Shown piece after piece: positions 39,360 to 48,361 of a DNA stretch of 64,000 bases (positions are counted from its first letter, which is position 1; the number at the start of each line of letters is the position of its first letter). Below the pieces are notes generated by a model that made no database searches, had not been told where the DNA came from, and saw nothing but the letters and a program-made list of their open reading frames with translations. The stretch comes from an uncultured Thermoanaerobaculia bacterium (GTDB lineage: Bacteria; Acidobacteriota; Thermoanaerobaculia; Multivoradales; Multivoraceae). The stretch is taken from NCBI GenBank assembly GCA_951813015.1, contig CATOTG010000006.1, forward strand, positions 1,108,720 through 1,172,719, written 5' to 3'. The position numbers and the translations under genes were made by a program.

Positions 39360-39649
39360 GAAATGTCGCCGGGGTCGAGTTTCTCGAACTCCTCCTCGAT
39401 CGCCTCGAGGACGGTCCGGTGCTCATCGCCGAGGTCGGCAAGTTCTCCGAATCCCTGCATCCAGGGTGGATTCGGCGGGCTGGGCGCGATCTGGCGGGCG
39501 CCCGCGCTGGCTCGCAAGCCTGAGGTGTGCCGACCGAGGTGCAGTTCGACGGCGTCGGTGAAGAAGCGCTTCAGGGTCATGCCGCGGCCTGCGGCGAAGG
39601 CCTTCGCGCGCCGGAAGGTCGTGTCGGGCAGCTCGATCGTGGTCTTCAT
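39356..39649 (-). CDS. Antitoxin of PIN module 1 (ribbon-helix-helix type)
   Basis: A small protein of 97 residues whose start MKTTIELPDTTFRRAKAFAA is typical of ribbon-helix-helix antitoxins (one beta strand, then two helices including GMTLKRFFTDAVELHL). The rest is a proline-containing and acidic C-terminal tail that would wrap the toxin. An alternative ATG three codons upstream (39658) would add MGN. It precedes and overlaps the PIN toxin by four bases. It probably represses its own operon and neutralises the toxin. Confidence 0.75.
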   Translation of the reverse strand: MKTTIELPDTTFRRAKAFAAGRGMTLKRFFTDAVELHLGRHTSGLRASAGARQIAPSPPNPPWMQGFGELADLGDEHRTVLEAIEEEFEKLDPGDIS

Positions 39650-39825
39650 GTTTCCCATATTGCCACATTTACGGGCAAAGATCCGTGCTGCGCGTTGGTG
39701 CGTCTTCCGGATTCCGGTGGCCGCTGTCGTCGGGACGGACGTGTCCCTCGAAGGCCAGGACGGATTCGGCTACCGTCTCCTCGACTGCCACGAGTGCCTG
39801 GGCAGCATGCCGAGACATGTTCGGC

Positions 39826-39940
39826 TTAGCGGAGCATCAGTTCAAACGGGATAAGTCGGAAGAGGTCGTTGTCGATGCGGAAGTTCTCGAGGTCGGCGAC
39901 CTCCAGACCGAACCCTTCCGCGTTCGAGCGGATTCCGGTC
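39826..39940 (-). pseudogene. Unassigned C-terminal gene fragment
   Basis: On the minus strand, directly after the symporter stop codon, about 37 codons with strongly coding-like composition (G/C-ending codons) read NAEGFGLEVADLENFRID and then LFRLIPFELMLR before a stop. The segment looks like the end of a protein whose beginning is missing. A resemblance to the N-terminal domain of pilus/secretion ATPases (IP-x-E-L-x-x-R) was considered but is too weak to assert. The rest of the 39650-39825 stretch shows no recognised gene. Confidence 0.3.
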
Positions 39941-41581
39941 CTACCGCACCAGCGCGTACAGCAGCACCAGGACACCAACCAGCACCGCCCCCAGCAACCG
40001 CGGATCCAGGGCGCCCCGGATCTGAGACCGGGCCAGGAACGCAAACGGTGAATCCCAGGTCAGGCCGTCGACCTGCTCGGCCTTCGGGGGCGGCGTCGCC
40101 AGGCTGATGGCCACGTAGACGACGCTCAGGATGCAGAAGTACCACCACGCCTGAAGCAGGAACGGGATGCCGAGGCCGTTCACGGGGTCGGAGACGTACT
40201 GCACGCCGCCGAGGAACTCGAAGCCCATGTCGAACAGGAAGATGATGAAGCCGGCCACGAAGCCGAAGAGCAGGGTGAACGTGCCGGCCTGGGGCGTTCC
40301 TCGGCGCCAGAAGACTCCCCAGAGCAGCACGGTGGCGATCGGAGGCGCGATGAACTGCGCGGGCATCTTGTTGATCGCTTCGAAGATCGAGCCGAACTTG
40401 TCGCCCTGCGTGGACCAGGCGATGGCCACGGTCATCACGACGACGGAGCTGATGCGCCCGATGCGTACCTGGGACCCTTCCGACAGGCCGGGCCGGAAGT
40501 GCTTCGCGATGTCGACGGCGACCAGGGTGCCCGTGCTGTTCACGGCGGCGGCGATCGTGCTCATCAGCGCTGCGAGCAGCGCGGCGGCCATGATGCCGAT
40601 CAGTCCGGTGGGCAGCAGTTCGGTGATCAAGGTCGGCAGGGCGTCCGTCGGCTCGGCGATGATGTCCCGGAAGAGGACGTAGGCCAGCACGCCCGGCAGG
40701 ACCATGAAGAACGGTGGCAGGATCTTGAGCAGGGCGGCGAAGAGTGCGCCATGCTGTGCGTCCCGCAGGGTCCCCGCCCCCAGCACGCGTTGCACGATCG
40801 TCTGGTCGGTGCACCAGTACCAGAGGCCGAGGATGGGGAAGCCCAGGAGGAAGCCGTACCAGATCGACCCGGGGTCGAAGCCCTCCTCTCCCGGGACGTG
40901 AATCATGCTGAGTTGGTTCGGCTTCGTCGCCTCGAGAAGATCGGCGTACGAGTCGATGCCGACGCCCGGCAGCCTGGTGAGGGCGATCACCGTGATCAGG
41001 ACGGCGCCGCCGAGCAGGATGACGGTCTGCAGCGTCTCCGTGACGACGACCGCCCGCAGGCCGCCGACGGCGGTGTAGATCACCGTGATGATCGAGATCA
41101 TCGCGATGGACGCGAGGGGCGGGATGCCGAAGAACCGCTCGAACACGGCGGCGCCCGCGTACAGGCTGATGCCGATGTGGATCAGCATCGCCGACATGAT
41201 GAACATGAACGAGAGCGTGGTCCGGGCGGCCGGGCTGTAACGCCGCTCCATGAACTCGGGCAGCGTCGTGATCCGGCTCTTGAAGTAGATGGGCACGAAC
41301 ACGAGGCTGAGCAGGATGATCGTGAAGCACGCCATCCACTCGAAGTTGCCCACCACCATGCCGATCCCGAATCCGCTCTCGGCGAGCCCGACCAGGTGAA
41401 TCGTCGAGATGTTCGAGGCGAAGAGCGCGGCGCCGACGACCGGCCACTTCAGGTTGCGGTTGGCGAGGAAGTACGACTCGCTCGTGTGCCGCTTGATCCC
41501 CCGCACCGACCACAGGCCGACGAAGAGGATGCCCAGCAGGTAGACGACGATGACGACGAGATCGACGGGCGCAATGGTCAT
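39941..41581 (-). CDS. Sodium:solute symporter (SSS family)
   Basis: A 546-residue membrane transporter of the SSS family, which couples uptake of sugars, sugar acids or other solutes to sodium. It has about 13-14 hydrophobic helices. Recognisable features are an N-terminal YFLANRNLKWPVVGAALFAS, the unwound first-core-helix region SNISTIHLVGLAESGF, and LMSTIAAAVNSTGTLVAVDI with the sodium-site serine/threonine cluster. It is closest in look to the SGLT-like subgroup. It lies downstream of the DUF1501 gene on the same strand, 193 bp away, with a duplicated start region in between. Substrate cannot be told from sequence. Confidence 0.9.
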   Translation of the reverse strand: MTIAPVDLVVIVVYLLGILFVGLWSVRGIKRHTSESYFLANRNLKWPVVGAALFASNISTIHLVGLAESGFGIGMVVGNFEWMACFTIILLSLVFVPIYFKSRITTLPEFMERRYSPAARTTLSFMFIMSAMLIHIGISLYAGAAVFERFFGIPPLASIAMISIITVIYTAVGGLRAVVVTETLQTVILLGGAVLITVIALTRLPGVGIDSYADLLEATKPNQLSMIHVPGEEGFDPGSIWYGFLLGFPILGLWYWCTDQTIVQRVLGAGTLRDAQHGALFAALLKILPPFFMVLPGVLAYVLFRDIIAEPTDALPTLITELLPTGLIGIMAAALLAALMSTIAAAVNSTGTLVAVDIAKHFRPGLSEGSQVRIGRISSVVVMTVAIAWSTQGDKFGSIFEAINKMPAQFIAPPIATVLLWGVFWRRGTPQAGTFTLLFGFVAGFIIFLFDMGFEFLGGVQYVSDPVNGLGIPFLLQAWWYFCILSVVYVAISLATPPPKAEQVDGLTWDSPFAFLARSQIRGALDPRLLGAVLVGVLVLLYALVR

Positions 41582-41674
41582 GGGGACGGGCTACGGTACA
41601 CGCTCGATCAGTCCCGGCGGCGCCACGACCTCCTCCTCGGCGCAATGGTCATGGGGACGGGCTACGGTACACGC
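41568..41674. repeat. 36-bp direct repeat duplicating the symporter start region
   Basis: A perfect 36-bp sequence occurs at 41568-41603 and again at 41639-41674, a period of 71 bp. The first copy covers the symporter start codon and its 5' flank. The second copy therefore carries a decoy ATG-ACC-ATT-GCG on the minus strand (ATG at 41652-41650), which opens a 14-codon reading frame ending at 41608, upstream of the true start. The remaining bases between the DUF1501 and symporter genes show nothing else recognised. Confidence 0.9.
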
Positions 41675-41774
41675 AGCGGTTGGGGGACCAGTGGATCCGG
41701 CAATGGGGTCCCCAAGGGCCGGTCGACGTCATGGAGCGGTCAGCTCTGGCTCTAGCTCCAGGCCCCTCACGGGA

Positions 41775-43202
41775 TCAAACGATGATGTCGTCGACGACGA
41801 TGCCCTCGACGTCGGTCAACCGAAAGTCGCGCCCCTGCGAGCGGTACGTGAGCCGCTCGTGGTCGAGTCCCAGCAGATGGAGGATCGTGGCGTGCAGGTC
41901 GTGGATGTGGACCTTGTCCTCGATCGCGTAGTAGCCGTAGTCGTCGGTGCGGCCGTGGCTGTGGCCGGGCTTCACTCCGCCGCCGGCCATGAACATCGTG
42001 TAGCCGTGGGGGTTGTGGTCGCGGCCGTTGCGGGCGCCGGCTTCGGCGCCGGGAGTGCGCCCGAACTCGCCGCCCCAGAGCACCAGGGTCTCGTCCAGCA
42101 GGCCGCGTGACTTGAGGTCCTTGATCAGGCCGGCCACCGGGCGGTCGACCTCGGCGCAGCTCTGCGGCAGGCCGGTAATCAGGCCGGAGTGGTGGTCCCA
42201 CTTGTAGTCGGGTCCGTGGGTCGCCTGGACGAAGCGCACGCCCGATTCGGAGAAGCGGCGGGCCAGCAGGCAGCGGAGGCCGAAGTTGCGGGCCACCGGG
42301 TCGTCGAGTCCGTAGAGCCGCCTGGTCGCCTCGGACTCGCCCTCGATGCTCATCAGCTCGGGCGCCTCGGTCTGCATGCGGAAGGCGAGCTCGAAGGACT
42401 CGATGCGCCCCTCCAGCGCCTGGTCGGGCCCGGTCTGCTCGAGCTGACGCCGTTGCCAGCGCTGCAGCAGGTCGAGTTCGCTGCGCTGGACCTCCGGCGG
42501 TACCGACTCGTTGTCGAGGAAGTCGATCGTCGCCTCCTCGGTTTCCTGCCGGGCCGTGCCGATTGCCGTGCCGTTGTAGGCGGCGGGCAGGAAGGCTGAC
42601 GAGTAGTTCTGGACGCCGCCGTGCTGGTACGAGGGGCAGATCGTGATGAACCCGGGCAGGTTCTCGTTCTCGGTACCCAGTCCGTAGGCGATCCACGAGC
42701 CCATCGACGGGCGGACGAAGCGGTCGCTGCCGGTGTTCATCGCCAGGATGGCGCCGCCGTGGGCGGCGTTGGTGCCCCACATCGAGCGGATGAAGCAGAG
42801 GTCGTCGACGACCGAGGCGATGTTCGGCATCAGCTCGCTCACCCAGGCGCCGGACTGGCCGTGCTGCTTGAACTCCCAGGGGCTCTTGAACAGGTTGCCG
42901 GTCTCGTTGAACTGGACGCGGGGCTTGGCGAAGGGCAGCGGCTTGTTGTCGTCGCGGACGAGAAGCGGCTTGTATTCGAAAAGGTCGTGCTGCGACGGCC
43001 CGCCGTGCATGTGCAGGAAGATGATCCGCTTGGCCTTCGGGGCGAAGTGCGGCGGGCGGGGCGCCAGCGGGTTGCCGGGCTCGGCGGCCAGCAGGTCGCG
43101 CTGGAGCAGGGAGGAGAGCGCGAGGCCGCCAAAGCCGCAGCCGCAGGTCTTCAGCATCTGGCGGCGGGTCAGGGGTGGCGGCTGGCGGTGGGGGTAGCGC
43201 AT
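41775..43202 (-). CDS. DUF1501 (sulfatase-like fold) Tat-exported protein
   Basis: A 475-residue member of DUF1501, a family in the alkaline-phosphatase/sulfatase superfold. It begins with a twin-arginine signal (LTRRQMLKTCGCGFGGLALS), so it is likely exported folded. Family motifs include KRIIFLHMHGGPSQHDLFEYKP, MWGTNAAHGGAILAMNTGS and GGEFGRTP followed by GRDHNPHGYTMFMAGGG, with many histidines suited to metal binding. It lies 30 bp downstream of the PSCyt1/DUF1549/DUF1553 gene, the classic pairing in planctomycetes. Its reaction is not known. Confidence 0.9.
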   Translation of the reverse strand: MRYPHRQPPPLTRRQMLKTCGCGFGGLALSSLLQRDLLAAEPGNPLAPRPPHFAPKAKRIIFLHMHGGPSQHDLFEYKPLLVRDDNKPLPFAKPRVQFNETGNLFKSPWEFKQHGQSGAWVSELMPNIASVVDDLCFIRSMWGTNAAHGGAILAMNTGSDRFVRPSMGSWIAYGLGTENENLPGFITICPSYQHGGVQNYSSAFLPAAYNGTAIGTARQETEEATIDFLDNESVPPEVQRSELDLLQRWQRRQLEQTGPDQALEGRIESFELAFRMQTEAPELMSIEGESEATRRLYGLDDPVARNFGLRCLLARRFSESGVRFVQATHGPDYKWDHHSGLITGLPQSCAEVDRPVAGLIKDLKSRGLLDETLVLWGGEFGRTPGAEAGARNGRDHNPHGYTMFMAGGGVKPGHSHGRTDDYGYYAIEDKVHIHDLHATILHLLGLDHERLTYRSQGRDFRLTDVEGIVVDDIIV

Positions 43203-43232
43203 CGTCTGTGACCTGGTTGGTGTACTTTGAAC

Positions 43233-46200
43233 CTAGTTGACGTAGATGAACTCGCTCGCCGCGAGGATGACGTGGGCAAGCCGGGTCCAGGCGTGGATCT
43301 CGGCATCGTCTGCCGGTGCTGGCGCGGCGGTACGCTCGCCGCTGCGCGGCGCGTCCTCTTCAGAAGCGGGCGGGGACGCCGGCGCACCCGGTGTGCGACG
43401 CCCGGGGCCGGCGGCGGGCGGTGAGGCCGGCGCTTCGCGCCGAATGCCGGCCGGAAGGCCGGCGCACCCGGTATCTGCCGGGCACGCCAGGGAACGCATC
43501 TCGTCGAGGAAGGCGACTCCGTCGGCGATCTCGATATCGTCGGCGGGGCGCCCGTAGGCGCGAACGAAGGCGGTTGCGATGCGATCCTCGGCGCTCGCGT
43601 CCTCGAGCGCCAGGAGTTGCCGGGCGAAGCCGAGCGCGGCCTCCTCGACGAAGGGGCTGTTCATCATCAGAAGGGCCTGCCGCGGTACGACCGTCTCGGA
43701 CCGATCGCCGACCGAGTCGCTGGCGTCGCCGAAATCGAAGCCGGCGAAGATCCTGTAGATCGCGGTGCGCACGACCGGCATGTAGATCGAGCGTCGGGGC
43801 GCGACGTAGACGTCGGCCTTGCCGAGTGGGCCTTCCTCGCCGAAGACGTAACCCCTCGCGTTGAACTCCTCCACCCGCCCTCCCATCGTCAGGTCGAGGC
43901 GCCCGGCGAGTTGCAGCAGGGTGTCGCGAATCGGCTCGATCTCGAGGCGTCGCCGGTTCATGCGCCAGAGGAGCCGGTTCTCCTCGTCGACGGCGGCGTT
44001 CGCCGCGTCGTAGGCGCTCGACAATCGGTACGTGCTCGACAGCATGATGTCGCGGTGGAGCTTCTTGAGCGACCAGCCGCCCTCGACGAAGCGGCGCGCC
44101 AACCAGTCGAGAAGCTCGGGGTGCGTGGGTTCGCTGCCGATCACGCCGAAGTTGCTCGGCGTGTCGACGATGCCGCGGCCGAAGTGCCAGTGCCAGACGC
44201 GGTTGACGATGACGCGCGCCGTGAGCGGGTGCTCGGGGTGGGTGATCCAGCGCGCCAGTTCGAGCCGTCCGCTGGCGCCGCCTGCGACGGGTGGCGGCGG
44301 CACGAGGTGATCCGTGACCTTGAGGAATCCGCGGGGCTCCGGTTTCTCGGCGAGGTTCAGGTGGCTGCCGCGGATGTGGACCGGCAAATCGACGATCTCC
44401 GCCTCGTCGACGGCCATGGCGTACGGCGGCGCGGGCGGCGATGCCTCTTCGAGTCGTTCGACTTCGGCGCGTAGCTCGGCCAGCCGCTCCAGCGCCTCCG
44501 GCGGGTAGAGCTTCTCCTCTTCTTTCTGGTCGAGGCAGGGAATGCAGAAGTAGCCGCTGTAGACCAGCCACCGCAGCTCCTCCTGCTCGCGCGGCAGCCG
44601 GAAGTCGCCGGGCGCCAAGTCGTCCTCGTCCTTGAGCCCGAGGCGCATCAGGTGCTCTTCCCAGGCGATCTCGATCGTCGCGAAGAGGCTCGCGTAGCGC
44701 CAGGCGACCTCCTCCAGGGTCTTCGGCGCGGGCCCGCGGACGAGGCCGCGGGTCAGTGGCGCCGTCAGTACCTTCTCCGAGGCGATGATCGCCCGCAGAT
44801 CCTCGGTCACCTGCTCGTAGCGATCGGGCGAGGCGGCGGCGTAGGCGTTCCAGATGACGAAGACAGCGCCCGGGCTCGGGGCATCGCCCTCGACCGGCGG
44901 GCCCTCCCGGTACCGGTAGAAGGCCCTGACCCAGCGCTCCAGGACCGGTGGTTCGAGGCCCCGCTCTCCAGCGACGCGGACGATCGTCTCCCTGGCCTTC
45001 TCCTGCTTCGCCTCGTCGTCGTCCGCGTGGCCGAAGGGACCGACGGCGGCGCTCCAGCTCGGGTAGGCGTCTTCGACGGCCAGCAGATACTCGGCGAGGG
45101 CCGCGCGGCGGGGACCCCGGAGGACGTCGTTCTGCTCGCGGACGACCTCGTCCACCTTCTCCTGCGCCTCGGCGACGAGCTTCTGCGCCGCCTCGTACTC
45201 GGCGAGTTCGTCTTCCGGGGCCAGCGGCCGCTCCAGCCAGCGCATGCCGGCGGCGTCGCTCATCGTCGCGGTGGAACGAAGGACGCCGGCCATCGCGTAG
45301 TAGTCGGCCGCAGGGATGGGGTCGAACTTGTGGTCGTGGCAGCGGGCGCAGCCGACCGGCAGGGCGAGAAAGGCGCGGCCCACCGTGTTGACCTGCTCGT
45401 CGACGATGTCGATGAGCATCTTGTCGACATCCCGCTCCGCGAGCACCTTGGGGCCGAGCATCAGGAAGCCGGTCGCGGTGATCTGCTCGAAACGCTGCGC
45501 GTCGGTTTCCGCCGGCATCAGGTCGCCGGCGATCTGTTCGTGGACGAAGCGGTTGAAGGGCTTGTCGCGGTTGAGCGAGTCGACGACGTAGTCGCGATAG
45601 CGGAAGGCGTTGGGAAACCCGATGTTCTCGTCGAGGCCGTTCGAGTCGGCATAGCGGGCGACGTCGAGCCAGTGGCGGCCCCAACGCTCACCGTAGTGCG
45701 GCGAGGCGAGGAGCCGGTCGACGACCCGGGCGAACGCGCCGGGGCTCTGGTCGGCGAGGAAGTCCTCGATCTCGACTTCCGACGGGGCCAGACCGATCAG
45801 GTCGAACGTGGCGCGTCGGAGCAGGGTTCGCTTGTCGGCCGGGGCGACGGGTGCGAGACCCTGCTCCTCGAGGCCCGCCAGGATGAAGCGGTCGATGGGC
45901 TGACCGATCCAGGCCTCGTCCTCGACCGCGGGCGGCTCGGGGTCTTCGATCCGGCGGAAGGCCCAATGCTCGCGGCCGGGGCCGTAGTCGAAGGACTCGG
46001 CCGCTCTGGCGGCGACCACCGTCTGCCCGGCGCCGGTGCGCGGGTCGGGTGCGCCTCGGCGGATCCACTGCTCGAAATCGGCGATCACGTGGGCCGGCAG
46101 CTTGCCGTCCGGCGGCATCTGCGTGAGGCCCTCGTAGTGGAGCGCCTCGATCATCAGGCTGTCCTCGGGCGATCCCGGGACGATCACCGCGCCGCTGTCG

Positions 46201-46412
46201 CCGCCGGCGCGCAGCCCCTCGGCATCGAGCAGGACCAGCCCGCCGCGGATCTTCGTGGGATCGTCGCCGTGGCAGGCATGGCAGCGCTCGACCAGAACCG
46301 GCCGGATCCTCGACTCGAAGAACTCGAGGTCGGCGGGGTCGATCTCAGCGGCGCCGGCAACCGTGCCGACCGCCGCCAGCCAGGTCAAAGCGAAGGGCGC
46401 AGCGCGAGTCAT
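43233..46412 (-). CDS. PSCyt1-DUF1549-DUF1553 cytochrome protein
   Basis: A 1059-residue exported protein. A signal peptide (1-21) is followed by a planctomycete-type cytochrome c domain with the haem motif C44-H-A-C47-H48, then DUF1549 (region with RHWLDVARYADSNGLDEN) and DUF1553 (HPLTARVIVNRVWHWHFGRG; SSTYRLSSAYD). It presumably transfers electrons outside the cytoplasm, with its DUF1501 partner encoded 30 bp downstream. Odd feature: residues about 977-1038 are an Ala/Pro/Gly-rich insert encoded by a repeat element. It splits the conserved C-terminal helix, which resumes as AWTRLAHVILAASEFIYVN. Confidence 0.9.
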   Translation of the reverse strand: MTRAAPFALTWLAAVGTVAGAAEIDPADLEFFESRIRPVLVERCHACHGDDPTKIRGGLVLLDAEGLRAGGDSGAVIVPGSPEDSLMIEALHYEGLTQMPPDGKLPAHVIADFEQWIRRGAPDPRTGAGQTVVAARAAESFDYGPGREHWAFRRIEDPEPPAVEDEAWIGQPIDRFILAGLEEQGLAPVAPADKRTLLRRATFDLIGLAPSEVEIEDFLADQSPGAFARVVDRLLASPHYGERWGRHWLDVARYADSNGLDENIGFPNAFRYRDYVVDSLNRDKPFNRFVHEQIAGDLMPAETDAQRFEQITATGFLMLGPKVLAERDVDKMLIDIVDEQVNTVGRAFLALPVGCARCHDHKFDPIPAADYYAMAGVLRSTATMSDAAGMRWLERPLAPEDELAEYEAAQKLVAEAQEKVDEVVREQNDVLRGPRRAALAEYLLAVEDAYPSWSAAVGPFGHADDDEAKQEKARETIVRVAGERGLEPPVLERWVRAFYRYREGPPVEGDAPSPGAVFVIWNAYAAASPDRYEQVTEDLRAIIASEKVLTAPLTRGLVRGPAPKTLEEVAWRYASLFATIEIAWEEHLMRLGLKDEDDLAPGDFRLPREQEELRWLVYSGYFCIPCLDQKEEEKLYPPEALERLAELRAEVERLEEASPPAPPYAMAVDEAEIVDLPVHIRGSHLNLAEKPEPRGFLKVTDHLVPPPPVAGGASGRLELARWITHPEHPLTARVIVNRVWHWHFGRGIVDTPSNFGVIGSEPTHPELLDWLARRFVEGGWSLKKLHRDIMLSSTYRLSSAYDAANAAVDEENRLLWRMNRRRLEIEPIRDTLLQLAGRLDLTMGGRVEEFNARGYVFGEEGPLGKADVYVAPRRSIYMPVVRTAIYRIFAGFDFGDASDSVGDRSETVVPRQALLMMNSPFVEEAALGFARQLLALEDASAEDRIATAFVRAYGRPADDIEIADGVAFLDEMRSLACPADTGCAGLPAGIRREAPASPPAAGPGRRTPGAPASPPASEEDAPRSGERTAAPAPADDAEIHAWTRLAHVILAASEFIYVN
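43333..43472. repeat. Composite GC-rich repeat inserted in the DUF1553 gene (copies 2 and 3)
   Basis: Two repeat modules lie inside the 3' coding region. Module A (43333-43401, 69 nt) aligns over its whole length with 55019-55088 near the end of the MFS gene, differing at roughly a fifth of positions. Module B (43437-43472) is nearly identical to the palindrome downstream of rplQ (GGCCGG arms, four-base loop, GCACCCGGT tail). Module A also ends in GGCGCACCCGGT. The insert length keeps the host gene in frame. Its orientation is antisense to the host gene. Confidence 0.7.
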
Positions 46413-46537
46413 GGGAGTCTCTGTCGGAACGGCGGAGTTTACCCGACCTCCGGACCGTCGGACCGGGCGTCTCGGCTGGCCGGCCGGGTCGAGCGGCAGG
46501 AGTGAGGTAGCGCTCGGTGGTCAACCCGGTCGCTCTC

Positions 46538-48361
46538 TCACTTTCTGCGGACATAGACGTAGTAGGCGCTCGCGATGACCTCGCGCCCTTGGTCGAACCA
46601 GGTGTGCAGCGCGATGGGGCCTTTCGGCAATGACACGGTGAACACCGCCTCCGTGTCGTCCTCGCCGACCGGTGTCGTGAGACCTTCGTAGCCGTAAGGC
46701 GGCTTCTCGCCGATATCCAGGTGGTGGTGGTTGCTGATGAACAGGCGGGCCGAGGTGATGGGCAGCTTCGTGCCGCCCTCGGGCGCCGAGGCAAGCGGCA
46801 CGTCGATTTCGCGCGGCCAGCGCCGGAGAGCGAACTCGTACTCGCCCGCCTCCGCCACATCGAGCAGCCAGTACCCGGTCTTGCGTGTTCCGACGCGAAC
46901 CTGCCTCTGCTGGTCGACGAACACGTCGAGCCACTCGCAGCCGGTCAGCATCATCGGGTTCTCGATGTCGTCCCCGATGACGATCCGCTGGGGCTCGTTG
47001 GCGGTGGCGGCGACTTCATCCCACCACTCGTGGAGATGGTCCCGCATCCTGGCGACGACCTCGGGGCGCCGGTCGATCACGTTCGTCGTTTGCAGCGGAT
47101 CGGATTCCAGGTCGTAGAGCTCCCGGTTCTCGAGCAGCCGCCACTGCTTCCAGAGGACCCCCGCGTGACTCCGCGTGAGGATGGACTGGGTGTACGGCGA
47201 GGGGTAGTTGAACCCGGACGGCATGCGGCTGTAGTTGATGATCAGCATGCGGTCTTCGGGAACGCCGGCATCGCCGCGCAGCACGGGCGCCAGGCTCGTG
47301 CCGCTGAAGTTCGCGGCGGCCGCCGTTTCGATCCCGGAGAGGTCCAGGAGCGTCGGCAGGACGTCTTGCACCTGGGTCAGGCCGGTCACATCCTGCGGGT
47401 CCGCGAGGTTGCCGTTCGGCCAACTGATGAAGAAGGGCACGCGATGGCCGCCTTCCCAGAGTTCGGTCTTCATTCCGCGCATGCCCGCGTTGAAGTAGAG
47501 CGGACCGTGGGTGCTGCCGTTGTCCGTCATGAAGATCAGGATGGTGTTTTCTCTCAAGCCCTCTTCCTCAAGGAACTCGACGAGCTTGCCCATGTTCGTG
47601 TCGATGTTCCGGACCATCCCCAGGTAACTGCCTAGCCGGCTCTTCAACTGCGGGTTCATGTCGTCGAACTCGGGTCGGGCCAGCGCGGCCGCGAGCGCGG
47701 CTTCGTCCTCCTCCTTGGCGATCAGCGGGCCGTGGGGCGTGTTTGGAGCGATGTAGGTCAGGAAGGGCGTCCCGGACTCTGCGGAGCGCTTCATGTGGTC
47801 GATCGCTTCGTCGAAGAAGATGTCCGTGCAGTACCCCTTGAACGCCTCTCGCCTGCCGTTCCGGATGTAGGTGTCGTCGAAGTAGTCGTTGCCCCAGAAG
47901 TCGGGCACCGAGCCGATATGGGAGGAGGGGAACCACACGGTTTCGTCGAATCCGCGGTCCTCCGGCCGGAAGGGGTAGTTGTCGCCGAGGTGCCACTTGC
48001 CGAACACGCCAGTGCTGTAACCCGCCTCGGCGAAGATGTCGGCCATCGTCGGAATCTCGGGCCGCAGGAGCGCCCGACCGCTGCTCACGTTGATCGCGCC
48101 GTTGCGGGCCGCGTCCATGCCGGTCAGCAGTTGGCCGCGGGTGGGGGTACACATCGGCGCGACGTGGAAGTCGTCCAGCCGAACGCTCTCGCTGCGCAGC
48201 CGGTCGAGGTGCGGCGTTTCGAGCACGGGGTTCCCGTGAGCGGAGAGTTCGCCGTAGCCCTGGTCGTCCGTCATCACGATGACGACGTTGGGGGTCTGCG
48301 CGAACGCGGTCGCGGCGAGCGCGCAAAACAGAACGCCGAGAAGAGTCGTTGCCAGCCTCAC
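46538..48361 (-). CDS. Secreted sulfatase with C-terminal extension
   Basis: A 607-residue type I sulfatase. The GTG start at 48361 gives a clean signal peptide (MRLATTLLGVLFCALAATAFA, cut near 21). Catalytic features: TDDQG (31-35), the formylglycine motif C71-T-P-T-R75, GKWHLGD and TDNGSTHG. Beyond the catalytic core there is an extra domain of about 130 residues (starting near RIVIGDDIENPMMLTG), beta-rich and possibly carbohydrate-binding. It is upstream of the PSCyt1/DUF1553-DUF1501 genes on the same strand (125 bp gap), suggesting a shared catabolic operon for a sulfated polymer. Confidence 0.92.
   Translation of the reverse strand: MRLATTLLGVLFCALAATAFAQTPNVVIVMTDDQGYGELSAHGNPVLETPHLDRLRSESVRLDDFHVAPMCTPTRGQLLTGMDAARNGAINVSSGRALLRPEIPTMADIFAEAGYSTGVFGKWHLGDNYPFRPEDRGFDETVWFPSSHIGSVPDFWGNDYFDDTYIRNGRREAFKGYCTDIFFDEAIDHMKRSAESGTPFLTYIAPNTPHGPLIAKEEDEAALAAALARPEFDDMNPQLKSRLGSYLGMVRNIDTNMGKLVEFLEEEGLRENTILIFMTDNGSTHGPLYFNAGMRGMKTELWEGGHRVPFFISWPNGNLADPQDVTGLTQVQDVLPTLLDLSGIETAAAANFSGTSLAPVLRGDAGVPEDRMLIINYSRMPSGFNYPSPYTQSILTRSHAGVLWKQWRLLENRELYDLESDPLQTTNVIDRRPEVVARMRDHLHEWWDEVAATANEPQRIVIGDDIENPMMLTGCEWLDVFVDQQRQVRVGTRKTGYWLLDVAEAGEYEFALRRWPREIDVPLASAPEGGTKLPITSARLFISNHHHLDIGEKPPYGYEGLTTPVGEDDTEAVFTVSLPKGPIALHTWFDQGREVIASAYYVYVRRK

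Noticed and set aside
39669..39818. Minus-strand 49-codon frame MSRHAAQALVAVEE...
   Set aside because: Coding-like in parts, but no family, no ribosome site, and the opposite strand looks equally protein-like; not enough to annotate.
39826..39940. Pilus/secretion ATPase (GspE/PilB N-terminal) identity for the 37-codon fragment
   Set aside because: Only a short IP-x-E-L-x-x-R resemblance; far too little to assign.
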